Shown here: positions 23,579 to 36,230 of the stretch, in pieces | Layout of the letters: the number at the start of each line of letters is the position of its first letter | How positions within the stretch are numbered: position 1 is the first letter of the stretch | Assembly (NCBI GenBank): GCA_035235625.1 | Contig: CP141148.1 | Location: 19,469,057 to 19,533,056 of the forward strand | DNA from: Saururus chinensis | Taxonomy: Eukaryota; Streptophyta; Magnoliopsida; Piperales; Saururaceae | DNA: 64,000 bases | Direction of reading: 5' to 3' | The notes under the pieces: model-generated | The model's database searches: none | Told to the model about the DNA's origin: nothing | Seen by the model: the letters and a program-made list of their open reading frames with translations, nothing else | Position numbers and translations under genes: made by a program

Positions 23579-25911
23579 TGTAATATCACAGATTTTTCTA
23601 GGTTTCAAAAATTAAATACATGGAAAATAGGGTGTTTGACCCATTCACATTCTTAGTCAAATAACTTCCTCCCTAAATATAATATGTGGCTAAAACTATG
23701 TAGTTATAAAGTAGACAAGAAGAGCTTCAAAACGCTACTAAGAACGCACAAATCGGAGATGGGATGAGGGAGATACAACTGTTCGAAGTTGAACATATCG
23801 TATAGGGCCCGTTTACCCGATTTAAACATGTATTTGGGCCGTTTAGGCTTTTGGCCGAAAGGACGGAGAAGGCGGTGAATGGTGAGGCTACGGCAAGACT
23901 CCGGCGGCGGTGGATCGACAACAAATTGTCGATTAAGGTAGGATCATTGTCGTTGTCTTTGAGTGTAGATTTACAAAGGTTTTATTACTTAAATTTGAAA
24001 GTAATTGGATACCTAGAATTCGTAATTTATGATTGTAGAAATCACTGTTATGTAATTAACTGTTTTGTAATTTCGGTGAACAGTATGAGAGTAATGTAAT
24101 TTATTTATTTTCTGGTTAGCCGGCCACTAATCGACCGCCGGCCGGCCATTTTTCTTCCTGCCAAAAACCCCACCGTCAGACGAGCATGACCGGGGCGACC
24201 CACCAATGGCAGGTTCCACCACCGTTGTACGGGTCACTATTAAAAAATAAAAACAATAAAATAGGAGCTGGCCCCGGACGAGCAAGCCTGGGCCGCGCTA
24301 GCCCTAGCTATGGCGGCTTCGCCTTCTATAAAACAAAGGGGGGGAAAAGGAAACACGACCTTTTTGCCACCGTCTGGTCACCGGACAACGGCAAGACCGA
24401 CGCAATCGGTTCCGCCATATGCTAATGGTCTGTATCTCCTGAGCTGCCCACCCCCTCTACCGCGGTAGGGGGCGATGCCATCAAAGGCCGAATGGCCTCT
24501 GGCTGGTCGTGGGGAAGACTCGCGGGTCGTCTACTCCCGGAACCGGGTTAGTTAACCCAACCCGATCCGGTTTAAAAAAAACAACAACAATACACACTCT
24601 CTGAACTTGGTCCGGTTTAGTACGTTTGAGTAGTCAAAAAAATTAGAAAAACTTACAAATGACCTTGAGCACATGTATGGTTCCCTGACCAAGTTTTAGA
24701 CTGGTTAAAAATCACAGTCTCTGAAATGATAAATTTACCCTTGTGAGTTGTAGCATAGAATAATCATTAATGACCAAACTTTTGGCCTCAAGTTCAGAGG
24801 CCTATGAGTGGATTTAAAAATTAAGAAAAATCTCAGTGAGATTATAATGAGTATCCTAAATTGGGACCAATCCATAAGCTAGGGAAAAATCCCAATAATT
24901 AGATAATTGATTGTTATACCCCTAGGGTTAAGGAAAGACAGTCAATTGAACCGGGATCGGTTCAAGGGGGTTACGACCCCATTAAATAGTGAAAAAATTA
25001 CCTCGGGTTTACAATGTCAAGGTATATCCCTAGGATTAGTTTTGGACCAATCAAGGTTCAAGGAAACCCTTAATTAAAAAACAAAAATGCCCCTTCTGTA
25101 GACCAACTTGTATTCATGTGGATGGGATCAATGGGCCAATATGATACTGGAACCTTTTGAGAGGTTAAAGACTTACCCAAGAGCAGAGAGGACCATATCC
25201 AATATTGGATAATAACTTTAATGCCCTTAGGTGCATTATGATCAATTTTTAAAGAGATTTAATAAGCTACCCCAAGGAGGGTTAGGCACATGAGCTCAAA
25301 TAATTTAATATCATTATTGAATTTGATTATTGATATTATGATCTACTTGGATCTGTGTGGTTCTGATGGTTTGTGTTGTTTATTGTTTCGATATTTTTTC
25401 ATTGTTGTTGTGATAAGAATTTATCATCTACTTAAGATTATTGAAAAATTAATCAATGGGGTTTGATAGCTTTGGATTGGGTGAGAACACCTAATCAAGA
25501 TAAAGACTAATATACCTCTAAGGGGTCTAGGACTAGTTCATAGACTGAACAAACCCTTTGACCTGATGATTTGCCTTTGTTGATGAACCGATGGAAGTCT
25601 CAAGTTTTAAACCCTAGTCTAGAAGGGACTAATAAGGTTTGGGATAGTCATTCGAAATCCTAACTTAATGATGAGTAAGATAGGGTTCAGAATGATTTCC
25701 TAAGTTTTAGCTCTATTGAGGAGCCACTAATTTGACTGTGTAGTTTCATCTCCCCATTGGAGGGAGCTCTGTGTGAGCCAGGTTCACTTTCAATCTATTC
25801 AGGTTCTTTTAGTGCACACGCATTTGTATTAGCCAAGTTCCTGCTTGGTTAGGTTTTCCCACCACTTTTGTCCAGGTGTAATTGTAGGTCATGCCCTTCT
25901 ACTCCAGTCAA

Positions 25912-27356
25912 TGATGCACTGAAATAATATTCAATAAAATATTTTTAAATTTCAAATTGCAATCCTATTTTATGTTATGTCATTGCTGATTTGGGCTATT
26001 TATGTTTTCAATAAGTTAATTGGACCTTAATTGAGTTTACATGTCTAAACAGGCTTCAACAGGATCCAACTAGAAGAGGAAGTGAAGCCCAATTACCCAA
26101 AGCTATTTAACAGTCAATAATGGGCTACTAATGGTCTAAACATGCATGGAATGGTTGAACATAACCTTTTGGACCCGTTGGAATTGAGATTTGCATCAAG
26201 AGAACTAAATTAGGAAAGAAGCTGATTCAGACAGATTGATACATCTATAGTATTTTGACCATATCTTTCTCTATATAATTCAGATTGATACGATTCCAGT
26301 AGCATTGGAAAGAGGACTTCCCTGGCTACAAGTGTTATTTCAAGAAGAAATTCTAAATTCGGAAGATATATGGGTCGAATCCGGTATGCAATCAGATAGC
26401 TAGTAAACTAACCCGAGGCCAGCACATTAAGAATATTTTCATTGATTATGATTGATACACATAAGGAAAGATAATGAGGCTGATTGGATATCTAAATGAA
26501 GATTTAAAGATACTTATTTTCTAAATAAATTATTAATTTATGTGATTTATTTAGAATCTAATCATTGCCAAAGAAGCAACCAATCAGGCAATCAATCATG
26601 ATGCAATCTAGAGATATGATTTCACTTTCCTATTTGTTTCAACCCCTTCTATTCCTATAAATAGAGGGGTGGCCGTGATAGATGAATAATCCCCTCCTCT
26701 TTGGAGCTCTCTTCTCCTATTTTTCTTCTCTTCTTTTGTATTTTTATTTTTAGCTTTATTGTAATGGCTTTCTAAGCTCTCAAGCTAAGGCTAAAAGTGA
26801 TTTATAACAATCTAATGGAGTTCTATTAATGTTTCATCAATTGTTTCAAGTAAGTATGGTTTATTTGAAGTGATGTTTATTTAATATTGTTCTTCTTCTT
26901 GTTTCTTTGTGATTTGGATACATAAGATGCTTCAAGGCTCTCCTTTTTGATCTTTTGTGATTTAGATACATAAAAATCTTTAAGAGACAATTATTTTTAT
27001 CCTTCATCTATCCAAAATATTTTCTATCTTTCATTTCAATTTTAATGTTCATATCTTCCGGTTAGATAGAATTTTCATTTGATTCTAACTGAGATAACAT
27101 GATACATGAAGAACATCATTAGATGTTACAATGATCCTTAATGCCTTAATGTTTTCTCATCTTGATTTCTTAACTTGTTATTCCCTCAATACTCTTCTAC
27201 TCTTTCTTTCTTAATTTTTCTTTCATCTACTTTTTCGTAACAATTTTCTTTGTTGCACAAGGTTTTCCCTGTGGATCGACCTTGTCTACTACAAATTGGC
27301 AAGTAAAATGAATCTGAATTTGACTTCTTCATAGTCTTGGTTCAAAGGTAACAACA
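25912..27356 (+). repeat. 5' LTR of the gag-protease element
   Basis: 1445 bp, starting TGATGCACTG and ending GTAACAACA. It aligns throughout with 31782-33224. In the first 345 or so aligned bases I count about 21 differences by eye; later parts look more similar. A likely promoter with cctataaatagagggg lies at about 26655-26670. Confidence 0.92.
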
Positions 27357-27359
27357 AAT

Positions 27360-27377
27360 TGGCGCCGTTGCCGGGGA
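27360..27377 (+). promoter_or_regulatory. Primer-binding site for tRNA-Asp
   Basis: TGGCGCCGTTGCCGGGGA lies three bases after the 5' LTR and is complementary to the 3' end of plant tRNA-Asp, the usual primer of Athila/Tat-type elements. It is still intact although the coding region is damaged. Confidence 0.92.
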
Positions 27378-27798
27378 ATGCAACGTGTGACAAGAATCCA
27401 TTAAAAAAAAACTCACTCTAACTTTACTAATTCTCTAACTTTTATTTATGCACACTAACTCTTTAAATTCAGTCATTTCCTTTATGTCATTTACTTTTAG
27501 TACTTAAATTTTGTAATTTTTTTTTTGAGACCGGTGGCACTACCCACGTTACTATCGAAAATTTTTCGGGATCAAACGTGTACCTTAATAGTGCATTTGG
27601 CCTTATTTTGCAATTTTATTTTTTGTCTATTAACTTCTAACTCTCTCACTTTTTATATTTTGCCATTTAATTTTTGCACTTTTACTTTCTTTTGTTACTA
27701 AAAAAAAATTGTTGTTGCATGTTGACATGGGTGCATGATAATTCTAGACGATTGAAAAGAGTGAACAAATCTTTTGAAAATTCACTTTATTTTGATAC

Positions 27799-29062
27799 AA
27801 TGGATGATCTAAGAATTAATGAGGAACTAAGAAATGATAATGGGGATAATAATACACAAAATATTTAAGTTAAAACCTTGCGTGATTATTTGCAACCAAC
27901 TAGATTAAGTTCTCCTTCTTGCATGATTTTTCCAACTAATGTAGGTGGTTTTGAACTCAAGCTAGGTATAATTCAATTACTACCCAAATTTCATGGCTTA
28001 GATTCAGAAAATCCATATTTGCATTTAAAAGAGTTTGAAGAGGTTTGTGCAACTTTGCCAAACCAAAATGTTTCAAATGATGTTATTATATTAAAACTCT
28101 TTCCATTTTCTTTAAAGGAAAAGGCAAAAAATTGGTTGAATTCTTTGAAGCCAAGATCCATTGGATCATGGCAAGAAATGCAAAGAGAATTTTTGAAAAA
28201 GTTTTTCCCCACCCATAAAACTAATACACTTAGAAAGAACATCATGAATTTTTCACAAAAAGAAAATGAGACTTTATTTCAATGTTGGGAGAGATTTAAA
28301 GAACTTTTGTTGTTGTGCCCACATCATGGATATGAAACATGGCGTACAATTAGTTTCTTTTATAATGGCTTATCTTCTCAAATGAGGCAATTTGTTGAAA
28401 TGATGTGTAATGGAGAGTTTTTGAGTAAAGAACCTGAGGAAGCATGGGACTATTTTGATGTGTTAGCTGAAAATGTTCAATCATGGGAAGATTCTAATGA
28501 ATTTGAAAGTAGTAATAAAACCAAATCTAATGGGGCAACTAAGGGAGGCTTGTACCTTCTTAAAGAAGATGATGATGTAAAAGCAAAAATTACAAGTTTG
28601 ACTAGAAAGGTTGAAGCTATGGAAATTAATAGGGAAAACATCTTTAAAGCTTCTCAAAAAGCACAAGATATTTGTAGTATATGTGAAAGTGATGGACACC
28701 AAACACAGGATTGTCCAACAATCCCTGCTTTTCAAGAGGTGTTGCATACTCAAGCAAATGTTATGAATACCTACAAAAGGCCATTTTTTTCTCCTTATTC
28801 TGAAACTTATACTCCTAATTGGAGAAATCATCCTAACTTTAGCTGGAGAAATGAGTCTAATGTGTAGGTGCCCCCTTCTTCCTCAAATTATGTTTCACCA
28901 CATAAGAAGACTCTTGAAGACACATTGCAAGAATTCATTCAAAGTCAAGCAACAATCAATAACCAAACAATGCAAGTCATCAATGACTTGAAGACTTCAC
29001 TCAAGAAAAAGGGAAGTTTCCTTCTCAACCTCAACCAAATCCTAAGGTCAATTTGTAATTGA
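27799..29062 (+). pseudogene. Gag of the LTR element, interrupted by stop codons
   Basis: The frame opens at an ATG at 27799 (MDDLRINEELR...), meets TAA at 27866-27868, and then runs 329 codons (27878-28867). It contains the retrotransposon gag domain (IQLLPKFHGL, LKEKAKNWLNSL, FLKKFFPTHKT, ENETLFQCWERFKELL) and a CCHC zinc knuckle, C-SI-C-ESDG-H-QTQD-C, near codon 270 of that frame. A TAG at 28865-28867 is followed in the same frame by 64 more codons of normal Gag sequence (HKKTLEDTLQEFIQSQATIN). Frame changes near 28995-29060 separate it from the protease part. Family knowledge suggests glutamine at the stop positions. Gag would build the particle. Confidence 0.88.
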
Positions 29063-29114
29063 AAATTTAAATTCTTCAAGTTCACAAGAAGAGCATGCTA
29101 AGTCCATCACCACT

Positions 29115-30053
29115 TTGAGAAGTGGAAAAGTCATTCACAAAGACATTCCAATGAAGGTTGTTGAACCTAAGGAGTCTTTGAATTCTAAACATGGTGATGA
29201 ACTTGACAACTCTGATTGTGTTTCTCCTATTCCTCCTCCTTTTCCTCAAAGGTTACAATCTTCCTCTAAATTGGTGCCAAATAATTACATTCTTAAAATT
29301 TTTAAACAAGTAAAAATTAACATTCCTCTCTTAGATGCCAATAAACAGATTCCATCTTATGCTAAAATTTTGAAAGATCTTTGTACAATCAAGCGTAAGT
29401 TAAATGTACAAAAGAAGGCATTTTTTACAGAACAAGTAAGTGCAATTTTGCAACAAAACACCCCACCCAAATATAAAGATCCTGGTTGTCCAACCATATC
29501 TTGTATAATTGGGAATTATAGAATTGAAAAAGCTTTGCTTGATCTTGGGGCAAGTGTTAATCTTTTACCTTATTCTGTTTATGAGCAATTAGGTCTAGCC
29601 GATTTGAAACCCACCAACATAACACTTCAACTTGCTGACCGCTCAATTAAAAGGCCAAGAGGAATAGTGGAAGATGTCCTTGTTCAAGTGGACAAATTCT
29701 ATTTTCCAGTGGACTTCATTGTTTTAGACACACGACCGGTTTCAAATGCATCTTCTTAAATCCCTGTGATTTTAGGTCGTCCATTCCTTGCTACATCTAA
29801 TGCTCTAATAAATTGTCGGAATGGAGTGATTTGGATTTCTTTTGGAAAATTAAAATGTGAGTTAAATGTATTTGATGTCAGTAGACAACCATCAAACTTC
29901 GATGAAACTTTTGAGGTTGACATGGTTGAGAGTTTAGTAGAGGATGTTTTTCCTTTTATTTATTCTGATGATCCACTAAATATTTGCTTAACTCACTCTG
30001 ATTTGATTAGAATTGATAAAGAGAAGATACTTGCTTTGAAGGAACCTGGATGA
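29115..30053 (+). pseudogene. Aspartic protease of the LTR element
   Basis: Two collinear frames, 29115-29759 and 29766-30053, are separated by one in-frame TAA at 29757-29759. The first opens with the conserved TLRSGK linker just upstream and carries the retropepsin active site as LLDLGASVNLLPYSVYEQLG (DLGAS in place of DTGAS, as is common in plant Athila/Tat elements). The second begins with the flap-distal motif VILGRPFLATSNALINCRNG, followed by an acidic C-terminal tail ending at TGA. The protease normally releases Gag and Pol products. Nothing homologous to reverse transcriptase follows. Confidence 0.88.
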
Positions 30054-31781
30054 GTTTTGATGGAGGTGTGTCTGGCTGAAGACAGTAAACTTAGTACTCT
30101 TGGGAGGCAACCCACTTTTGGTTTTGATAATTATTTTTGTTTAATAGTTAGTTTTTTATTTATTTATTTTCTTTAGTTAGTTTTTAGTTTATTATCTTTG
30201 TCGATTGCTCTAATCATTATTAGGGTGTGCTTATATGATTCATTATTGATTTACCCTAATGTGATTATGCTTGTGCTGTATTGACTATTTTTCTTTTGAT
30301 AGCTATGTACATGAGCACATCAACCAATATATTATCTCTTCTTTCCTCTTTTCTTATATTGCAACATTGAGGACAACGTTTAGTTTAGGTTTGGGGGGTG
30401 TAGAGAGATTTTTCTTTTATGTTTTTAGTTTTACTTAAAAAATGAAAAAATTGAAAAATTGAAAAAAAATTAATTAGATTTATGTTTTTACTTATTACAT
30501 TGATGCTTATTTTAGACATGTGACTTTGTTTAATGATATCAGACTATTCAGAGTATGACTTGACATATTTAATAATTTTGAGTTCTGATTATTTCGTATT
30601 GGTTTCTTGTGCTCCTATTTTGACAAAAAAAATAAAGCAAGACATTTGCCTAAGTGAGAATTCAAGCCCTTGATTATGGTCTTACATCATGGTGGATATC
30701 ATTGAATCTAAGTAATTATTTTCTTATGAGAGTAAAACTTTGGCATGATCTAGTAGTCTTCATGTTATCATGATAGAGTTTTGAGCCTCACTATTCTTGG
30801 TTTGTAGAACAGTCGATGACTTTTTGTCAACACAATTCAAGTTGATTGTATAATGTGCTCAAGAAAAGAAAAAAAAAATGTGAAAAAAAGAATGAAAAAT
30901 TAAAGTCACTCTATTGAGTAGACCGGGACTCGGCATGCCTCACTAAGCATAGGGTATTCGAGTCAAAAGGTAGAGTTGACTAATTTATGACATGCATAGC
31001 CTTGAAGCCTAATTGGTTCAAGTTATTAAGCCTAAGGGGTGCTTTAACACCTAGTGCCCTGAGCCAACTGGATTGGGAGTCACTGGCCTAACACTTGTTA
31101 CATGAATCTTATAGAAAGCTTAAAAAGGCTAAGCCTTACACATGTCATGTGAGATGAGCATAAAATTCTAGTAGGACATTATGCAATTATATCTTGATTG
31201 AGTTGTCAGGCGATCTAGGGTTTTTTACTTTTCAAGGAAGGTTTTGCATGATTCTCTATTATGATTTCTTGAAGATGAATGGATGCCAATGTCTATTTTA
31301 GAGTATTAAAATTGAAATTTCTGAGTGGACATGAGATACGTTGAGTTGTTTGATTCATGAGATTGGGATTGTATAATTACTTGGCAATGTCTATTTTTTC
31401 TAAAACCATTATGTATGTATGAGTACTTGCCACCAATATGAAGTTGTTAGAATGAGTTATTGTTTAAGAAGACAAGTTGTATTATATATGATTGATTTTA
31501 CTAAATGAAGTCACATGTTTAGAAGGAGTTGATTTGTAATTTTGATGTGGTTTTAATATTAATTTTCTTCTATCATTTAAATTTTGAATTTTGTAGGTAG
31601 ATTCACTGCAAACCCTCACGAGACACAACTCGTCCACTAGTATAAGCTAGGAGTTTAAAGGCTTGTTGCATATGCTAAATGCAATCGAGATTTCCTGCGG
31701 AAGTGGAGTAGCTAGTTTAGATTTCTATTGTTTATTTTTTGTTTTGCTCGAGGACTAGCAAAAAGTAGGTTTGGGGGTATT
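30054..31781 (+). other. Non-coding 3' interior with two polypurine-like motifs
   Basis: No conserved coding motif is visible. At 30366-30400 the sequence acattgaggacaacg followed by aggtttggggggtg resembles the block found near the 3' end of many plant Ty3 elements. The functional polypurine tract appears to be aggtttgggggta at about 31767-31779, just before the 3' LTR. The space between has A-rich and repetitive sequence. Confidence 0.6.
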
Positions 31782-33224
31782 TGATGCACTGAAATAATGT
31801 TCAATAAAATATTTTTAAATTTCAAATTGCAATCCTATTTTCTGTTATGTCATTGTTGATTTGGGCTATTTATGTTTCAATAAGTTAATTGGACCTTAAT
31901 TGAGTTTACATGTCTAAACAGGCTTCAACAGGATCCAACTGGAAGAGGAAGTTAAGCCCAATCACCCAAAGCTATTTAAAAGTCAATAATGGGCTCTTAA
32001 TGGTCTAAACATGCATGGAATGGTCGAACATAACCTTATGGACTCCTTGGAATTGAGATTTGCATCAAGAGAACTAAATTATGAAAGAAACCGATTCGGA
32101 TAGATTGATACAGCTGTAGTATTTTGACCATATCTTTTTTTATATAATTCAGATTGATACGATTCTAGTGGCATTAGAAAGAGGACTTCTGTGGCTACAA
32201 GTGTTATTTCAAGACAAAATTCCAAATTCGGAAGATATATGGGTCGAATCCGGCATACAATCAGATAGCTAGTAAACTAACCCGAGGCCAACACATGGAG
32301 AATATTTTCATTGATTATGATTGATACACATAAGGAAAAACAATGAGGCTGATTGGATATCTAAAGGAAGATTCAAATATACTTATTTGCTAAATAAATC
32401 ATTGATTTATGTGATTTATTTATAATTTAATCATTGCTAAAGAAGCAATTAATCAGGCAATCAATCAGGATGCAATCTAGAGATATGATTTCACTTTCCT
32501 CTTTGAAGCAACCTCTTCTATTCCTATAAATAGAGGGGTAGCTGTGATAGATGAATAATCCCTTCCTCTTTGGAGTTCTCTTCTCCTATTTTTCTTCTCT
32601 TTTTTTGTATTTTTATTTTTAGTTTTATTGTATTGGCCTTCTAAGCTCTCAAGCTAAGGCTAGAGGTGATTTATAACAATCTAATGGAGTTCTATTCATG
32701 TTTCATCAATTGTTTCAAGTAAGTATGGTTTATTTGAAGTGATGTTTATTTAATATTGTTCTTCTTCTTGTTTCTTTGTGATTTGGATACATAAGATGCT
32801 TCAAGGCTCTCCTTTTTGATCTTTTGTGATTTGGATACATAGAAATCTTTAAGAGACAATTATTTTTATCCTTCATCTATCCAAAATATTTTCTATCTTT
32901 CATTTCAATTTTAATGTTTATATCTTCCGGTTAGATAGAATTTTGATTCGATTCTAACTGAGATAACATGATATATGAAGAACATCATTAGATGTTACAA
33001 TGATCCTTAATGCCTTAATGTTTTCTCATCTTGATTTCTTAACTTGTTATTCCCTCAATACTCTTCTACTCTTTCTTTCTTAATTTTTCTTTCATCTACT
33101 TTTTCGTAACAGTTTTCTTTGTTGCACAAGGCTTTCCCTGTGGATCAACCTTGTCTACTACAACTGGCAAGTAAAATGAATCTGAATTTGACTTCTTCAT
33201 AGTCTTGGTTCAGACGTAATAACA
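31782..33224 (+). repeat. 3' LTR of the gag-protease element
   Basis: 1443 bp, starting TGATGCACTG and ending GTAATAACA, collinear with 25912-27356. It lies directly after the polypurine tract and before the 3' target copy gtcag. Confidence 0.92.
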
Positions 33225-33975
33225 GTCAGGTCCTTCGTGGGCTAGGAGGGGTGATGGTACTTCCTAGTGGATTCCAGGGGCCTGGTGGATTCCAGGGTGT
33301 TTCGTCATCGATTCACCTTTGAGGGTGGTCTGTGGTGAATAAATCATTTGTCAGTTAGGTTGATATCTGATGAGTCTGTCTGTTATTGGGATTAGACAGG
33401 GATATTAATTACCGAACAATGTTTCGAGAGATAATTAATAACTGTGTTTGGTATTGCTTGTTTAATTAGAAAAATTGGAACGATTAAAAGACTTGCATAA
33501 AATGTAGGTCACTTGAAAATACTTAAGCATTGCATGTGTGGTGCTATGCTTCTTAGTGTAGTGTAGTTTTAGGCAGAACTACGTCTGGATCGGATCTTGT
33601 TGGAAACATTGGATATGTTGTCTGATGAGTACGTAGGTAACTAACATTGGGTGATGTTGGCCTGATCTGAAAAACATTAAATTTTACTTTTGTTCTTTTA
33701 AAGCGCTCATCCAGGGGGAGGAGATATTTTGTTGCATGTTTGGTCTTATTTTTAGATAGATGATAGACTTGTACTTCGAAGGTTAACATGCTATTTATCG
33801 AATTTTGACACGTAATAATAACATATGTTTTGATATACGTATTTGTGAACCCAAGTTATCACGACTTAGATATTTAATCAGATAATTTGTTTTGTATTTA
33901 AGAAATAAAAAAAATTGTCATGATTTATCACGTATTATTTATTTAAAAAGGGTTTTGAAAATTCGGGTTGTGACA

Positions 33976-34075
33976 ATTCATGCAGTCTACTAACTAGGCT
34001 ATATTAGAACTAAAAAAATTTAGTCAAATGAATACTCAAGCCATGGCTAAACTAGAAACTCAAATTATTTCTTAA
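33976..34075 (+). pseudogene. Continuation of the decayed gag split by the solo LTR
   Basis: Directly after the second attca, the forward frame reads FMQSTN, then AILELKKFSQMNTQAMAK and LETQI with one stop. This is the helical segment that follows SLEEF in this Gag family, and it matches the equivalent region of the Gag at 28.9 kb in character. It therefore restores collinearity with 22447-23578 across the insertion. The sense stops at cttaa (34071-34075), where another element appears to begin. Confidence 0.7.
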
Positions 34076-35071
34076 ATATCATTTATTATGATCATGATGA
34101 GTGATTTTTACTTGGAAATGCTACTCTGAGGACATGAATATTATGTTGTGAGCTATGATGATGTTCAAGTGTGAAGTGGATTACATGTTATTTGATTTAG
34201 CATGTTATGATTTTTATCCAAAATTCATGTTGAGAGATTCTTCATGTTTTACTTAGGATTCCAGTAAGTTTATAGCATGAGAATGGACTTCTATGCTTTC
34301 ATATATTATGTTAAATTATGGGTGAAGGATAGTTTCATGTCTAACTTAAGCGAGGTAACGAGTATGCTTACCTAATCCTAGCATGATGTGGTATTGGACT
34401 TGGATTGGTGTTTTCGATGGTTTTCACCCACGATTTCAGTAAGGAGGAGTCTTGTTTAAATTATGTTAGCATGTTTGTAGTATGTCGATGGGTTGTTCAT
34501 AATGCATATTCCTATGCTTAGGATTGAATGCTACTACCATGTACACACACATGGGGGGTAATTATGATGATTGTTTGACACTTATGATTAGAAATGATGC
34601 ATGTATGGTTGATGGGAGTACGTTTCATGAATAAGGATTTATGTAGTTATTACTCACGTATGTACCACGTTGCATGCATTATGAGATGGATTTACGAATG
34701 AGATTTTATCAAGATTAGTCGTGGTTGATCAATTGGATGCAATTGCGTGATAATGCTTGTCGGGTTAATCGATCGGAGGCTTATCGATTCTATTTTATGT
34801 CCGAAAAGATAGGGTTTTACGTCCCTCGAGGATGGGTTTTCCTCCATGTGAGAAAATCGGCAATGGTATAAGGAGACCAAAACTATTTCGAACATCTGGA
34901 TCCTAAGAATCCAGGATGGTGTAGCCGAGTGCACTGGCTTACTAGGGGGTAATCTTACCCATTAGGGAATTTACCCAAACTGCGTAATTCCTTCAGACTT
35001 TCTAATCAGTGATTGTCTGGAGTGCGCAGGGGCTGCTTAAGCTTCGTTCGATTAAGGAAGGTTGATTTATC

Positions 35072-35232
35072 GATATGCGTGGTTGTGATAGTGTGTTAAA
35101 AACACTTTACATGCAAGATAAATGTTTATAGATATGCATGGTTATAATTGTGTGTTAGAGACACTTCTCATGCAAGTTGAATGTTTATGGATATGAATGA
35201 TTGTTAGTGTGTTGAGACACATTTCATGCAGG
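35072..35232. repeat. 59-bp tandem repeat, about 2.7 copies
   Basis: Units begin gatatgcgtgg (35072), gatatgcatgg (35131) and gatatgaatga (35190), exactly 59 bases apart. Each carries a short imperfect inverted repeat around gtgtgttagagacac. Confidence 0.85.
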
Positions 35233-36230
35233 ATCAATCAATTGACAATGTTGTTTAGGGGAAGACAATGATCAATCGTGTGCTTTGTAAAACAATCAAT
35301 TGCTTGCAGTGTAAGCTACCTAGTTTAAGAATTTATGAATGAAGTCATTTCCTTCTTTGGATTTTTTTCCCTAACCGACATAAAACACTATAAAAGGGCT
35401 AGGTATGGATGCAACTTAAGACAAAAAAATCATTATACAAGTAGAAAGTGTAGAGTTCTTTGTCATTATTTCCCTTGATCTACCATTGATTTTTTAGTGA
35501 ATTTTCTTCATGGTGAGGGAGACATAAGAGAGACACAACAATGGGACAACACACACACACACATGAGTTTGAGGAGGAAAACTTGAATCTTCATCAAGGA
35601 GTAATTGAAGTGTCTCAAGGTAAATCAAAAACAAAAATGGAGTTTCAATTAAGGAACTAGAAGGAGACAAAGATAGAACGAGGAGGAGAAAAACTTCACG
35701 ACTTAGAGGAGAAGACTTGAAGGTCAACAACAAAAGATGAGGAGGTCTAAGCAAAAGGAGTTTGTGTTAGAGTCTCAATAGAGGTTGGTGGTTTTTTTGG
35801 TCTTGTATGAGGTCTTGCTTGTTCATGCATTTATTTGGGACTTTAAAGGTTGTCCATAGTTTTTACCCTAGTTTGTGTTTTTCACATTAAGTCCTTGAGT
35901 GTCTTTTGCATGCTTATGGTTTGATTTGTTGCTAGATTGATCATGAATGTGCTTAAAGATTAGGTTTTTATTGTTTCCAGTACATAAACAAATTCTTGTG
36001 CATAGAGGCCAAAACTGTTAATTGTTACTTTGTTCAAATAACTAGTTTTAGAAGCTCTTTGGTGTTCTACTAGGCTGACTAGACATGTATTAAACTCTCA
36101 AGACTGAGGACTTGGTGGGGGTGCCAATATCGCACTAATGGGCTCAAAATTCTTAGTTTGATAGTTATGTACTAGAATTTCCTTCTTTCTTTCTTCGAAC
36201 TTTTAAAAATTATGAGGGAGAAGATTAAGG
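35233..36230 (+). repeat. Copia-LTR-like segment, copy 1
   Basis: This aligns with 46300-47380 on the same strand: a TATA box in ctataaaagggctagg (about 35390), a stretch around aggagtttgtgttagagtct (about 35757), and a U5-like end. Similar TATA and leader layouts occur in SIRE-type Copia LTRs. Exact ends were not resolved. Confidence 0.5.

Larger units (their letters stand above)
25912..33224 (+). mobile_element. LTR retrotransposon with gag and protease only (TR-GAG-like)
   Basis: A complete 7313-bp element with two long LTRs, a primer-binding site, gag, an aspartic protease, and a polypurine tract before the 3' LTR. The flanking target sequence is gtcaa at 25907-25911 and gtcag at 33225-33229, matching at four of five bases. 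There is no reverse transcriptase, RNase H, integrase or envelope region; after the protease stop at 30053 come about 1.7 kb without coding motifs. It could move only with enzymes supplied by a full relative. Gag and protease motifs point to the Athila/Tat side of Ty3 elements. Confidence 0.9.
23579..33975 (+). mobile_element. Apparent solo LTR (about 3.1 kb), TSD ATTCA, split by a younger element
   Basis: The block starts TGTAATATCACAG and ends GGGTTGTGACA, and is flanked on both sides by attca (23574-23578 and 33976-33980). Removing the retroelement at 25912-33224 and one copy of its TSD leaves about 3079 bases with no gag or pol and no internal direct repeat, which fits a solo LTR better than a full element. 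It interrupts a gag whose coding sense resumes beyond 33976. A GC-rich portion at 24120-24560 is ordinary LTR sequence; the 79-codon frame at 24186 is not a gene. Confidence 0.78.

Noticed and set aside
24186..24425. 79-codon frame in GC-rich sequence
   Set aside because: It lies inside the solo LTR and shows no protein features.
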